In this document: positions 1-7,076 of the stretch, in pieces | Position numbering within the stretch: position 1 is the stretch's first letter | Layout: each line of letters starts with the position of its first letter | Made by a program: the position numbers and the translations under genes | NCBI GenBank assembly: GCA_002451165.1 | Contig: DKBH01000042.1 | Coordinates: 1-10,166, forward strand | Length of the DNA: 10,166 bases | Direction: 5' to 3' | From: Nitrospiraceae bacterium UBA6905 | Lineage (GTDB): Bacteria; Nitrospirota; Thermodesulfovibrionia; Thermodesulfovibrionales; UBA6898 | The notes under the pieces: generated by a model | Databases searched by the model: none | The model's input: only the letters and a program-made list of their open reading frames with translations | What the model was told of the DNA's origin: nothing

Positions 1-1530
1 ATGATCAACGGTGAGTCCTACAAGGTTATCGTTGCAGAGGCTGCAAAGTTAGCTCTGCAGACCAACCGTGAAAAGACCGGCATGGAGCAGAACCATTTTG
101 AAAGAGTATTCATCGTCAAGGCTGTTATGGATACCAACGGCAAGAATGTTGCCGCGGCTATCGGTTTCAGCACCAGAGAAAACAAGATCTATTCCTTCAA
201 GGCAAAAGCCATGATCTGCGCGACTGCAGGAGCAGTCAACTGCTTCAGGCCGCGGTCGGTCGGCGAAGGTATGGGAAGGACGTGGTACCCGGTGTTCAGC
301 GCAGGTTCGGGGTATGCTTTCGGCATGCAGGCAGGTGCAGAGCTCACGCTGATGGAGAATAGGTTCGTTCCCGCGCGCTTTAAGGATGGCTATGGTCCTG
401 TCGGTGCATGGTTCCTGTTCTTCAAGGCACAGGCTACCGACAGCTTCGGCGAGGACTATTGCGTCAACAAGGAATATTTTGACGATGCAGTTGAACGGTA
501 CGGCGACTATGCAAAGGGTCTCGGTACCGCCATCAGAAACCATCTGATGATGAGGGCAATGAAGGACGGCAAAGGGCCTATCCTCATGAATACCCATACG
601 GCCATGGAGAAACTGGGTGCTGCCTTCAAAGAAAAGCTTGGGGACAAGGAAGGTGCCAAGAAGATGAAACACCTCGAGGCAGAGGCATGGGAAGACTTCC
701 TCGATATGGCTATCGGACAGGCTTCAATCTGGGCAGCAACCAACACCGAGCCTGATAAGACTCCCTCGGAAATCATGCCGACTGAGCCGTATCTCCTTGG
801 CTCGCATGCCGGCTGCGCAGGCTTCTGGGTTAGCGGCCCTGGCGACCTGGCGGGCACCCCTGAGCACTACAGCTGGGGCTATAACAGGATGTCTACTGTT
901 CCCGGGCTTTTCATGGCTGGTGACGTTGTCGGCGCATCAGGCCATAAGTTCTCCTCAGGTTCCCATGCAGAGGGCAGAATTGCCGCTAAGTCAGCATTGG
1001 CTTACATCCTCGATCATCCGGACTACAAGCCTTCTCCGAAGCTGTCTCTTGACGAGATAGCGGCCGAGCTTTATCTGCCGTTTGAGATGTATGAGAAATA
1101 CAAGACCTACACCACAGATCCTACGATCAACCCGAATTATATCGGACCTAAATCGCTTCAGCTGAGACTCCAGAAAATCGCTGATGAGTACTTCGGTGGC
1201 GTAGCGACCTGGTACATGACTTCGAAGACCATGCTCGAGGCGGGCCTCAAGAAACTGGAAATGCTCAAAGAGGACGCAGCCAAGATGGCGGCAAAAGACC
1301 TCCATGAGCTCCTCCGGTGCTTTGAGAACTATCACAGAATTCTGTCGGTCGAGGCACATGCCCGTCACATCCTCTTTAGGGAAGAGTCCCGGTATCCTGG
1401 CTACTACTACCGCGGCGACTTCAACAAGATCGATGACGCAAACTGGAAGTGCTTCACCAACTCGAAGTACAACGCTGAGACGAATGCTTGGGAATTCAAG
1501 AAGGTTCCCTATGTACAGATGTATAAGTAA
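1..1530 (+). CDS. aprA: Adenylylsulfate (APS) reductase alpha subunit, 5'-truncated by window edge
   Basis: Catalytic FAD subunit of dissimilatory APS reductase. With the iron-sulfur subunit AprB it reduces APS to sulfite and AMP in the cytoplasm. The window holds about 509 codons and a complete 3' end (TAA). The family is usually about 640-660 residues, so some 130-150 N-terminal residues, including the main dinucleotide-binding loop, lie upstream. The ATG at base 1 is an internal Met within the conserved stretch MINGESYK, not the true start. Conserved AprA blocks in window residue numbers are GSGYAFGMQAGAEL (102-115), ENRFVPARFKDGYGPVGAW (119-137), SHAGCAGFWVSGP (268-280) and the C-terminal FAD-domain block GHKFSSGSHAEGR (314-326). 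By spacing against the Archaeoglobus enzyme, W95, R126, L139 and H269 are likely active-site counterparts; this is inference. The C-terminal tail (PGYYYRGDF, then VPYVQMYK at the end) is typical of the family. aprB is expected just upstream. A strong hairpin separates the gene from qmoA. Confidence 0.97.
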   Translation: MINGESYKVIVAEAAKLALQTNREKTGMEQNHFERVFIVKAVMDTNGKNVAAAIGFSTRENKIYSFKAKAMICATAGAVNCFRPRSVGEGMGRTWYPVFSAGSGYAFGMQAGAELTLMENRFVPARFKDGYGPVGAWFLFFKAQATDSFGEDYCVNKEYFDDAVERYGDYAKGLGTAIRNHLMMRAMKDGKGPILMNTHTAMEKLGAAFKEKLGDKEGAKKMKHLEAEAWEDFLDMAIGQASIWAATNTEPDKTPSEIMPTEPYLLGSHAGCAGFWVSGPGDLAGTPEHYSWGYNRMSTVPGLFMAGDVVGASGHKFSSGSHAEGRIAAKSALAYILDHPDYKPSPKLSLDEIAAELYLPFEMYEKYKTYTTDPTINPNYIGPKSLQLRLQKIADEYFGGVATWYMTSKTMLEAGLKKLEMLKEDAAKMAAKDLHELLRCFENYHRILSVEAHARHILFREESRYPGYYYRGDFNKIDDANWKCFTNSKYNAETNAWEFKKVPYVQMYK

Positions 1531-1538
1531 TTGAGCTC

Positions 1539-1570
1539 ATTTTGGGGAGGGTTTCGGCCCTCCCCAAAAT
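1539..1570 (+). terminator. Perfect 13-bp intergenic hairpin after aprA
   Basis: Bases 1539-1551 (ATTTTGGGGAGGG) and 1558-1570 (CCCTCCCCAAAAT) are exact reverse complements around a 6-base loop (TTTCGG). The hairpin starts 8 bases after the aprA stop codon. The stem is long and GC-rich at its core, but the downstream arm is followed by ATCTTCCC rather than a run of T. It is therefore not a textbook intrinsic terminator. It could be a leaky terminator or a 3'-end stabiliser that leaves apr mRNA more abundant than the downstream qmo mRNA. The structure is certain from the sequence; its role is inferred. Confidence 0.6.
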
Positions 1571-1589
1571 ATCTTCCCGGCACAATGCT

Positions 1590-1628
1590 GATGGCCGGAC
1601 GCAAAACTGAGTTTTGGTTCCCGCCATC
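1590..1628. promoter_or_regulatory. Nested dyad upstream of qmoA
   Basis: Bases 1602-1616 (CAAAACTGAGTTTTG) form an odd palindrome with 7-base arms around a single central G. It lies inside a wider inverted repeat, GATGGC (1590-1595) and GCCATC (1623-1628). It sits 58 bases before the qmoA start, where an operator or leader RNA structure could lie. I see no convincing -35/-10 pair beside it. It may be an operator, part of an RNA fold, or chance. Confidence 0.3.
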
Positions 1629-1673
1629 TGCATTTTGCATTTTACATGAACTACTGCCTTAAGGAGGATAGCA

Positions 1674-2927
1674 ATGGCAGAGAATAAAAAGGTGCTGATA
1701 GTCGGAGGTGGATTCAGCGGGCTGACTGCAGCAGTGGAGACCGCTGAGGCCGGTTTCGAGGTGATCATCGTAGAAAAGACTCCATTTTTTGGAGGACGGG
1801 TTACACAGTTGAACAAATATTTCCCGAAGCTCTGCCCGCCGAACTGCGGATTGGAGATGAATTATAAAAGGATCAAGAACAGCGGCGACATAACGTTTTA
1901 TACACTGGCCGAAGTGGAAAAGATCTCGGGGCAGGAAGGCAGCTATGACGTTACCCTTAAGATAAACCCCCGCTTTGTGAATGACAAGTGTGTCGGTTGC
2001 AACGCTTGCGCAGAGGTCTGCCCTGTCGAGATGAGCAATGAGTTCAATTTCGGTCTCAATAAGACTAAAGCGGCGTATATTACGCATAACCAGGCCTTCC
2101 CCTTCCTTTATGCCATTGACGGAAAACACTGCAAGGGGGCGTCTTGCGCCAAATGCGTTGCGGCCTGCAAGTACGAAGCAATAGATCTCAATATGAAGCC
2201 GCAAACCATAAACGTGAATGTCGGTGCCATAGTACTGGCTACCGGCTGGGATGTCTACGACATCGCCAAGCTCGACAATCTTGGTGGCGGCAAGGTGGCA
2301 AACGTAATATCCAATATGCAGATGGAAAGGCTCGCGTCTCCGAACGGACCCACGGGCGGAAAGATTCTCAGGCCGTCGGATAACAAGCCGGCGAAAAACA
2401 TTGCCTTTGTGCAGTGCGCAGGCTCACGCGACGAGAATCATCTGCCCTACTGCTCCTATATCTGCTGCATGGCGTCGATGAAGCAGGCAATCTATGTACG
2501 AGAGCAGTATAAGGATGCGAAGGCGACCGTATTTTATATTGATCTGCGGACACCGGGCAGATATGAGCAGTTCTATTGGAAGGTTAAGGACGACCCGAAT
2601 GTCTCTTTTATAAAAGGCAAGGTCGCGAATATCATAGAAGATCCGGAAACAAAAGATGTGATCGTGGAGGCGGAAGATATTATGGCAGGCAAAAAAATAA
2701 AAGTGAAGTTCGATATGGTTGTCCTCGCCGCCGGCATGGTTCCGTCCACGAAGTCTGCAAAAATACCAGGAGATATTACGTATACGCCTGATGGTTTTGT
2801 CGCAGCCGCATCTTTGAAAAAGGGCATATACGCTGTTGGGACACTGAAGAGTCCTGTTGACGTCGCCCGCTCTGTGCAGGATGCAACAGGGGTAGCCATC
2901 AAGAGCATTCAGAGCGCAAGGAGGTAA
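1674..2927 (+). CDS. qmoA: Quinone-interacting membrane-bound oxidoreductase subunit A (HdrA-like flavoprotein)
   Basis: Cytoplasmic FAD subunit of the QmoABC complex, which carries electrons between the menaquinone pool and APS reductase. It has 417 residues, normal for QmoA. The start is supported by AAGGAGG at 1661-1667, 6 bases before the ATG. An N-terminal Rossmann FAD loop VGGGFSGLTAA lies at residues 10-20, with E34 (VEKT) as the likely ribose-binding acid. LCPPNCGLE follows at 53-61. A ferredoxin-like cluster motif C106-x2-C109-x2-C112-x3-C116-P and a second set C153-x4-C158-x2-C161-x3-C165 come next. The second FAD strand reads VLATGWDVYD (187-196). The HdrA-type motif QCAGSRDENHLPYCSYICC spans 247-265, and VVLAAGMVPS (349-358) closes the FAD fold. 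qmoB starts 9 bases after the stop, so the two are surely co-transcribed. The four-cysteine sets look intact, whereas I recall them as degenerate in some Desulfovibrio QmoA. Family assignment is secure. Confidence 0.95.
   Translation: MAENKKVLIVGGGFSGLTAAVETAEAGFEVIIVEKTPFFGGRVTQLNKYFPKLCPPNCGLEMNYKRIKNSGDITFYTLAEVEKISGQEGSYDVTLKINPRFVNDKCVGCNACAEVCPVEMSNEFNFGLNKTKAAYITHNQAFPFLYAIDGKHCKGASCAKCVAACKYEAIDLNMKPQTINVNVGAIVLATGWDVYDIAKLDNLGGGKVANVISNMQMERLASPNGPTGGKILRPSDNKPAKNIAFVQCAGSRDENHLPYCSYICCMASMKQAIYVREQYKDAKATVFYIDLRTPGRYEQFYWKVKDDPNVSFIKGKVANIIEDPETKDVIVEAEDIMAGKKIKVKFDMVVLAAGMVPSTKSAKIPGDITYTPDGFVAAASLKKGIYAVGTLKSPVDVARSVQDATGVAIKSIQSARR
2918..2924 (+). promoter_or_regulatory. qmoB ribosome binding site inside the qmoA 3' end
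   Basis: AAGGAGG overlaps the last codons of qmoA, directly before its TAA stop, and lies 12 bases upstream of the qmoB ATG. A ribosome finishing qmoA would occupy this site, which suggests translational coupling of the two subunits. The coupling is inferred from position only. Confidence 0.75.
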
Positions 2928-2936
2928 GATTACATA

Positions 2937-5162
2937 ATGGAAAAGAAATTCGGCGTATATATCTGCAAGGGCTGCGGCATCGGGGAGGCGATCAATGTTG
3001 ATGATTTGAAGAAGGCAACGGCAGGCGGAGCGCGTGTTGCCGCCGAACTGGTAAAGGACCACGATATTCTCTGTAGCCCGGCAGGCCTTGAGATGATAAA
3101 CAATGATGTCAAAGAAGGCACGAACTGCGTTGTAGTCGGTGCCTGCTCTCCGCGGGTGAAGTTCGAGGAGTTTGATTTTCCAGGGACGATTACGGAGAGG
3201 GTCAATCTTCGGGAATTTGTTGCATGGACCATGGAACCGAACAATGAGGATACGCAGTCTGTTGCCGAAGACTATATGAAGATGGGCGTAGTTAAAATCC
3301 AGAAGGGAGATCTGCCGGCGCCGAATATCCTGGAGAACCTGAGCAACACCCTCATGGTAATAGGAGGCGGCATTACCGGCATCACTGCTGCTCTTGAAGC
3401 TGCCAACGCCGGATATAAGGTTTATCTTGTGGAGAAGGAAGCCGAACTGGGGGGATGGGCAGCAAAATTATATAAAGAGACCCCGAGGGTTTATCCCTAT
3501 GACAAACTTGATGAGCCGCGGATCTTTGACAAGATAAAGGAATTGGAATCAAACGAAAACGTTACGATTTACAAATCGACAACTGTTGAAAAGACCGATG
3601 GCCAGCCAGGACTCTTCGACGTGACCTTGAATACAAACGGTTCAGTTCAGACGGTAAAGGTCGGCGCCTTCGTTATGGCTGCTGGCTGGAGGCCCTATGA
3701 TGCATCCAAGCTTGAGCATCTTGGCTACGGCAATCCCAATGTTATTACCAATGTGCAGATGGAAGAGATTGCAAAGAAAGGCAAGATTGTCCGTCCCTCC
3801 GACGGGAAAGAGGCAAAAAAGATTGCCTTTATCCAGTGTGCCGGTTCACGGGATGCAAACCACCTCCCGTATTGTTCGTCATTCTGCTGTGGTACTTCTC
3901 TCAAACAGGCAAAGTATGTGCGGGAGAAGAGCAGTGATGCTGTTGCCATGATCTTCTACAAGGATATCAGGACTCCCGGTCAGACAGAACTCTTCTATAA
4001 GAATATGCAGAACGATCCGGGCGTGCTTCTGACCAAGGGAGATGTTACGGCTGTCACGGATGCAGGAAATGGCAACCTTTACATAGAGGCTGAAAATACT
4101 CTCCTTGGCGAAAAGATTAAGGTAGAGGCGGATCTCGTAGTGCTAGCAACGGGAATTGTCCCTGCCACACGGGCGACTCAGGAATACTTTGATGCTCTGA
4201 CTGAGGCTGCCAAGAAAGGTGATGATGCGAAGAAGGCATTTCTTGATGAGACGCCAAAGCCTGACTCTATCCTAAACCTAACCTATCGTCAGGGGCCTGA
4301 GATACCGTCTCTCGAAGGAGCATATGGCTTTGCCGATTCGAACTTCATCTGCTTCCAATACGAAACCAGACGGACGGGGATCTATACTGCCGGCTGTGTA
4401 AAACAGCCTATGACCATGGCTGATGCTGCTGATGATGCGGCAGGGGCGGCACTCAAGGCGATCCAGTGCGTCGAGCATGTCGCAAAGGGTGTGGCGGTTC
4501 ATCCGCGGGCTTGGGATACCACCTTCCCTGATCCTCTGATGATTAAGTGCACATCATGCAAGCGCTGTACAGAGGAGTGTCCGTTCGGCGCGATCGATGA
4601 GGATGAAAAGGGGACACCGTTCTACCGTATCAACCGCTGTAGGCGATGCGGCACGTGTATGGGAGCCTGTCCGGAAAGAATAGTCTCTTTTAAAGATTTC
4701 AGTGTCGATATTGTCGGCTCCATGATTAAGGGTCTTGATGTACCGGACGAGGGGGCTCGGGTAATCGTGCTTGCATGCGAAAATGACGCATACCCTGCTC
4801 TCGACAGCGCTGCTATTAAGAAGTTGAAACTCCATCCGGGCGTGCGCATTATCCCGGTACGGTGCCTCGGTTCAACAAACCTTGTATGGGTGACGGATGC
4901 CCTTTCCCGCGGTATAGACGGTCTGCTGCTTCTCGGCTGCAAGTACGGAGAGAACTACCAGTGCCATTTCGTGAAGGGCAGCGAGCTTGCGAACTACCGT
5001 TTTAGCAAGCTGCAGGAAACGCTCAGTAAGCTTCAGCTCGAAGAAGACCGATGCCAGCTGCTGCAGGTGGCGATATCTGAATATGACCAGCTGCCAAAAA
5101 TGATTGACGATTTCATGAAGAGGATTGACGAAGTTGGCCCCAATCCGTTTAAGGGATTCTGA
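2937..5162 (+). CDS. qmoB: Quinone-interacting membrane-bound oxidoreductase subunit B (HdrA-like flavoprotein with 2[4Fe-4S] and MvhD-like domain)
   Basis: Second flavoprotein of QmoABC, 741 residues, within the usual QmoB size. The N-terminal domain (about 1-125) has C10-x2-C13 and VVVGACSPR (65-73). The FAD Rossmann loop VIGGGITGITAALEAANAG follows at 141-159 with VEKEAELGGW (165-174). VMAAGWRPYD lies at 246-255, and the HdrA-type motif QCAGSRDANHLPYCSSFCC at 300-318. The second FAD strand VVLATGIVPA is at 401-410, and the closing TAGCVKQPM at 484-492. Two classical [4Fe-4S] motifs lie at C538-x2-C541-x2-C544-x3-C548-P and C568-x2-C571-x2-C574-x3-C578-P. The C-terminal part (about 605-735) resembles MvhD, the subunit that links hydrogenase to Hdr, with C614, C643, C668 and C676 as the likely [2Fe-2S] ligands. 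The FAD plus ferredoxin plus MvhD order separates QmoB from QmoA. It lies between qmoA (9-base gap) and qmoC (90-base gap). QmoB is a candidate contact for AprBA, by family knowledge. Confidence 0.95.
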   Translation: MEKKFGVYICKGCGIGEAINVDDLKKATAGGARVAAELVKDHDILCSPAGLEMINNDVKEGTNCVVVGACSPRVKFEEFDFPGTITERVNLREFVAWTMEPNNEDTQSVAEDYMKMGVVKIQKGDLPAPNILENLSNTLMVIGGGITGITAALEAANAGYKVYLVEKEAELGGWAAKLYKETPRVYPYDKLDEPRIFDKIKELESNENVTIYKSTTVEKTDGQPGLFDVTLNTNGSVQTVKVGAFVMAAGWRPYDASKLEHLGYGNPNVITNVQMEEIAKKGKIVRPSDGKEAKKIAFIQCAGSRDANHLPYCSSFCCGTSLKQAKYVREKSSDAVAMIFYKDIRTPGQTELFYKNMQNDPGVLLTKGDVTAVTDAGNGNLYIEAENTLLGEKIKVEADLVVLATGIVPATRATQEYFDALTEAAKKGDDAKKAFLDETPKPDSILNLTYRQGPEIPSLEGAYGFADSNFICFQYETRRTGIYTAGCVKQPMTMADAADDAAGAALKAIQCVEHVAKGVAVHPRAWDTTFPDPLMIKCTSCKRCTEECPFGAIDEDEKGTPFYRINRCRRCGTCMGACPERIVSFKDFSVDIVGSMIKGLDVPDEGARVIVLACENDAYPALDSAAIKKLKLHPGVRIIPVRCLGSTNLVWVTDALSRGIDGLLLLGCKYGENYQCHFVKGSELANYRFSKLQETLSKLQLEEDRCQLLQVAISEYDQLPKMIDDFMKRIDEVGPNPFKGF

Positions 5163-5252
5163 TCCGGTGAGATGGAAAGCAGCATTATGCACTAAGCAGA
5201 TTTTACGCAACGCGAATAGCGGAAGAAGACAGCATAGAAGAGGAGGAAGTAG

Positions 5253-6464
5253 ATGGCGGAACAGATCATAAAACCTGATGTCAATTTCATAAACGATGTC
5301 GTTGCGGCAGGCGGTGAGTCGGTCAAGAAATGCTTCCAGTGCGCGACCTGCTCGGTCGTATGCAATGTCACGCCGGAGGATAACCCCTTCCCGAGAAAAG
5401 AAATGATCCATGCCCAGTGGGGACTCAAAGACAAGCTCATCAGCAATCCCGATGTCTGGCTCTGTCACCAGTGCAGTGACTGTACGGCATATTGTCCGCG
5501 AGGTGCGAAGCCCGGAGAGGTTCTTGGTGCAGTCAGGAAGTTGAGCATCCAGCACTATGCAACGCCGAGTTTCCTGGCAAAGGCGGTTGGCAGCCCGAAA
5601 GCTCTTATCGGTCTTCTGGCTGTCCCCGTCATTATCTTCATCCTTGCTCTCATCATGCAGGGGCATTCTTTCATACCGGAAGGCCGGATTGTCTATGCCG
5701 AAAAGTTTATGAAGGTGCCCTATATTGATGTGATATTTAGTGCCGCAGCGCTCTTTGCTGTAGTTGGCTTCGTTATGGGGATCAGCAGATATTGGAAGGA
5801 CCTTACAAGGAACATCGAGATCAGTTCGAATCCCTGGCAGAGAAAAGTCAAAGGACCCATGATCGCTATTATCTTCGAGACGATTCTTGAGTTTATAACC
5901 CACAAGCGCTTCAAGAAATGCGAAGTGACGAAAGACAGGGCGAATACACATCTGTTCGTTTTTTTCGGCTTCGTAGGACTGGCGATAACGACCACGTGGG
6001 CTATTGCGTACCTTTATGGATATGAATTCTTTGGCATCACAGCGTTTTCCGTCTTTCACTTCGGCGAATCACCCTATCCCCTCTACGATCCCATGAAGAT
6101 CGTGGGCAATGTCAGTGCGGTGCTTCTTCTTGCAGGTATCCTCCAGGTGATTACCAACCGGAGAAAGAATGCAGAGAAGGCGGGATCAGGAAGTTATTTC
6201 GACTGGCTGTTCATCGGTATCATTACGTCAATCGTCGTAACGGGCATTCTGTCCGAGGTCCTCAGACTTGTTGATATCGGCACGGAGGATGGTCTGAGGC
6301 TCGCAGATCTGCGCATTCTTGCGTATCCGACGTATTTTATCCACCTTGTATCGGTTTTCTTCCTTTTTGCATATGCCCCGTTTTCGAAGATGGCACATAT
6401 GGTTTACAGGACTACAGCCTTGGTATTTGCAAGGTATTCCGGAAGAGAAGAAAAGAAATATTAA
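5253..6464 (+). CDS. qmoC: Quinone-interacting membrane-bound oxidoreductase subunit C (HdrC-HdrE-like fusion)
   Basis: Membrane subunit of QmoABC that takes electrons from menaquinol; 403 residues. AGGAGG at 5241-5246, 6 bases before the ATG, fixes the start. The N-terminal HdrC-like domain has two [4Fe-4S] motifs: C27-x2-C30-x2-C33-x3-C37 and C71-x2-C74-x2-C77-x3-C81-P. The rest is a cytochrome b-like (HdrE/NarI-type) membrane domain. Hydrophobic segments lie at about 117-136, 158-176, 232-255, 284-301, 317-336 and 357-377. Histidines near or within them (H217, H233, H269, H364, H382) are possible haem b ligands; which ones bind cannot be told from sequence alone. Presence of the full fusion means a Gram-negative-type Qmo. 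Many Gram-positive sulfate reducers lack QmoC and use separate HdrBC proteins. A CBS-domain gene follows after 33 bases, probably in the same transcript. Confidence 0.95.
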   Translation: MAEQIIKPDVNFINDVVAAGGESVKKCFQCATCSVVCNVTPEDNPFPRKEMIHAQWGLKDKLISNPDVWLCHQCSDCTAYCPRGAKPGEVLGAVRKLSIQHYATPSFLAKAVGSPKALIGLLAVPVIIFILALIMQGHSFIPEGRIVYAEKFMKVPYIDVIFSAAALFAVVGFVMGISRYWKDLTRNIEISSNPWQRKVKGPMIAIIFETILEFITHKRFKKCEVTKDRANTHLFVFFGFVGLAITTTWAIAYLYGYEFFGITAFSVFHFGESPYPLYDPMKIVGNVSAVLLLAGILQVITNRRKNAEKAGSGSYFDWLFIGIITSIVVTGILSEVLRLVDIGTEDGLRLADLRILAYPTYFIHLVSVFFLFAYAPFSKMAHMVYRTTALVFARYSGREEKKY

Positions 6465-6497
6465 ATCTCCTGAACATGGAAAGTCGAGGATAGGGCT

Positions 6498-6944
6498 ATG
6501 GCAACAGTAAAAGAGATAATTGGAGATGTAAAGAGGGACATCATATCAATCAACAAGGAAAAGACGGTTGCAGATGCGGTAACCCAGCTGGTTGAAAATG
6601 AGATTGGAGCTGTCGTTGTCATTAACGATGAAGGGAAGCCCGTAGGGTTGTTTACGGAACGGGATGTGCTCAAGTGCTGGACGAGGAAGGGTGATCGACA
6701 TTTCAAGGATATTAAAATAGCTGAGGTAATGACCACAAATCTTATCATCGTTGAGAGTAACGATGATCTCTGCTATGTGACAACTATTATGATAAAGAAC
6801 AGGATACGCCATCTTCCCGTCGTGGAAAACCATAGAATCGTATCAATGCTTTCTATCAGGGATGTTGTCAAGGCACAGGTTTCTGATCTGCGCGCGGAGA
6901 ACCACTATCTAAAAGATTATATCTCCGACAAATATCCAGGATAA
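6498..6944 (+). CDS. Two-CBS-domain protein, putative adenylate-sensing regulator in the qmo operon
   Basis: A 148-residue soluble protein made almost only of two CBS domains, about residues 10-64 and 75-130. Each ends in the typical ligand motif: GLFTERDVLK (50-59) and SMLSIRDVVK (116-125). T53/D56 and S119/D122 sit where CBS proteins contact the ribose of bound AMP, ADP, ATP or S-adenosylmethionine. VMTTNLIIV (77-85) starts the second domain. There is no attached enzyme, DNA-binding or membrane domain, and no signal peptide. The last 18 residues are polar and charged and may form a short helix. GAGGA at 6486-6490, 7 bases before the ATG, supports the start. It lies 33 bases after qmoC on the same strand, so co-transcription is likely. 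The family is clear; the ligand and partner are unknown. A link to AMP made by APS reductase is only an idea from context. Confidence 0.88.
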   Translation: MATVKEIIGDVKRDIISINKEKTVADAVTQLVENEIGAVVVINDEGKPVGLFTERDVLKCWTRKGDRHFKDIKIAEVMTTNLIIVESNDDLCYVTTIMIKNRIRHLPVVENHRIVSMLSIRDVVKAQVSDLRAENHYLKDYISDKYPG

Positions 6945-7076
6945 TGCTCATTAATAAGTAATTCTTGCTTTTGCATAAAATTTTTCTATTTGCTTATTTC
7001 AGGGGAATCAGAGATACTAACGCGATTTTTTAAGTGCAGAGTATCTAAACCAACCATAAACTAAGGAGGAGAGGGA
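6945..7076 (+). promoter_or_regulatory. AT-rich leader of hppA, possible promoter and hairpin
   Basis: This 132-base gap is clearly richer in A and T than the genes on either side. A weak promoter-like pair is TTGCAT (6971-6976) and TTATTT (6994-6999), 17 bases apart; the -10 fits the consensus poorly. Further on, AGATACT (7012-7018) and AGTATCT (7040-7046) are exact complements around a 21-base loop that contains a run of T. AAGGAGG at 7063-7069 serves hppA. The gap suggests that hppA has its own start of transcription, but no clear terminator closes the upstream operon, so read-through is also possible. Confidence 0.3.

Noticed and set aside
1..3. ATG at base 1 as the true start of aprA
   Set aside because: It lies inside a conserved AprA block, and the protein would lack the N-terminal FAD-binding loop that every family member has.
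49..672. 207-codon open frame on the - strand inside aprA
   Set aside because: Antisense to conserved AprA sequence; Cys/His-rich translation with no motif and no ribosome binding site that stands out.
1629..1647. Tandem GCATTTT repeat before the qmoA ribosome binding site
   Set aside because: Only two copies of seven bases in AT-rich sequence; too short to call a repeat or a promoter.
1674..5162. qmoA and qmoB as methanogen-type HdrA genes or electron-bifurcating Hdr
   Set aside because: The order aprA-qmoA-qmoB-qmoC, the HdrC-HdrE fusion in the third gene and the MvhD-like tail of the second fit Qmo. No HdrB with CCG domains is present.
4872..6059. 395-codon open frame on the - strand across the end of qmoB and start of qmoC
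   Set aside because: It is fully antisense to two genes with clear family motifs and crosses their intergenic gap. Its translation has no recognisable domain and an odd His/Arg/Cys-rich composition typical of a shadow frame.
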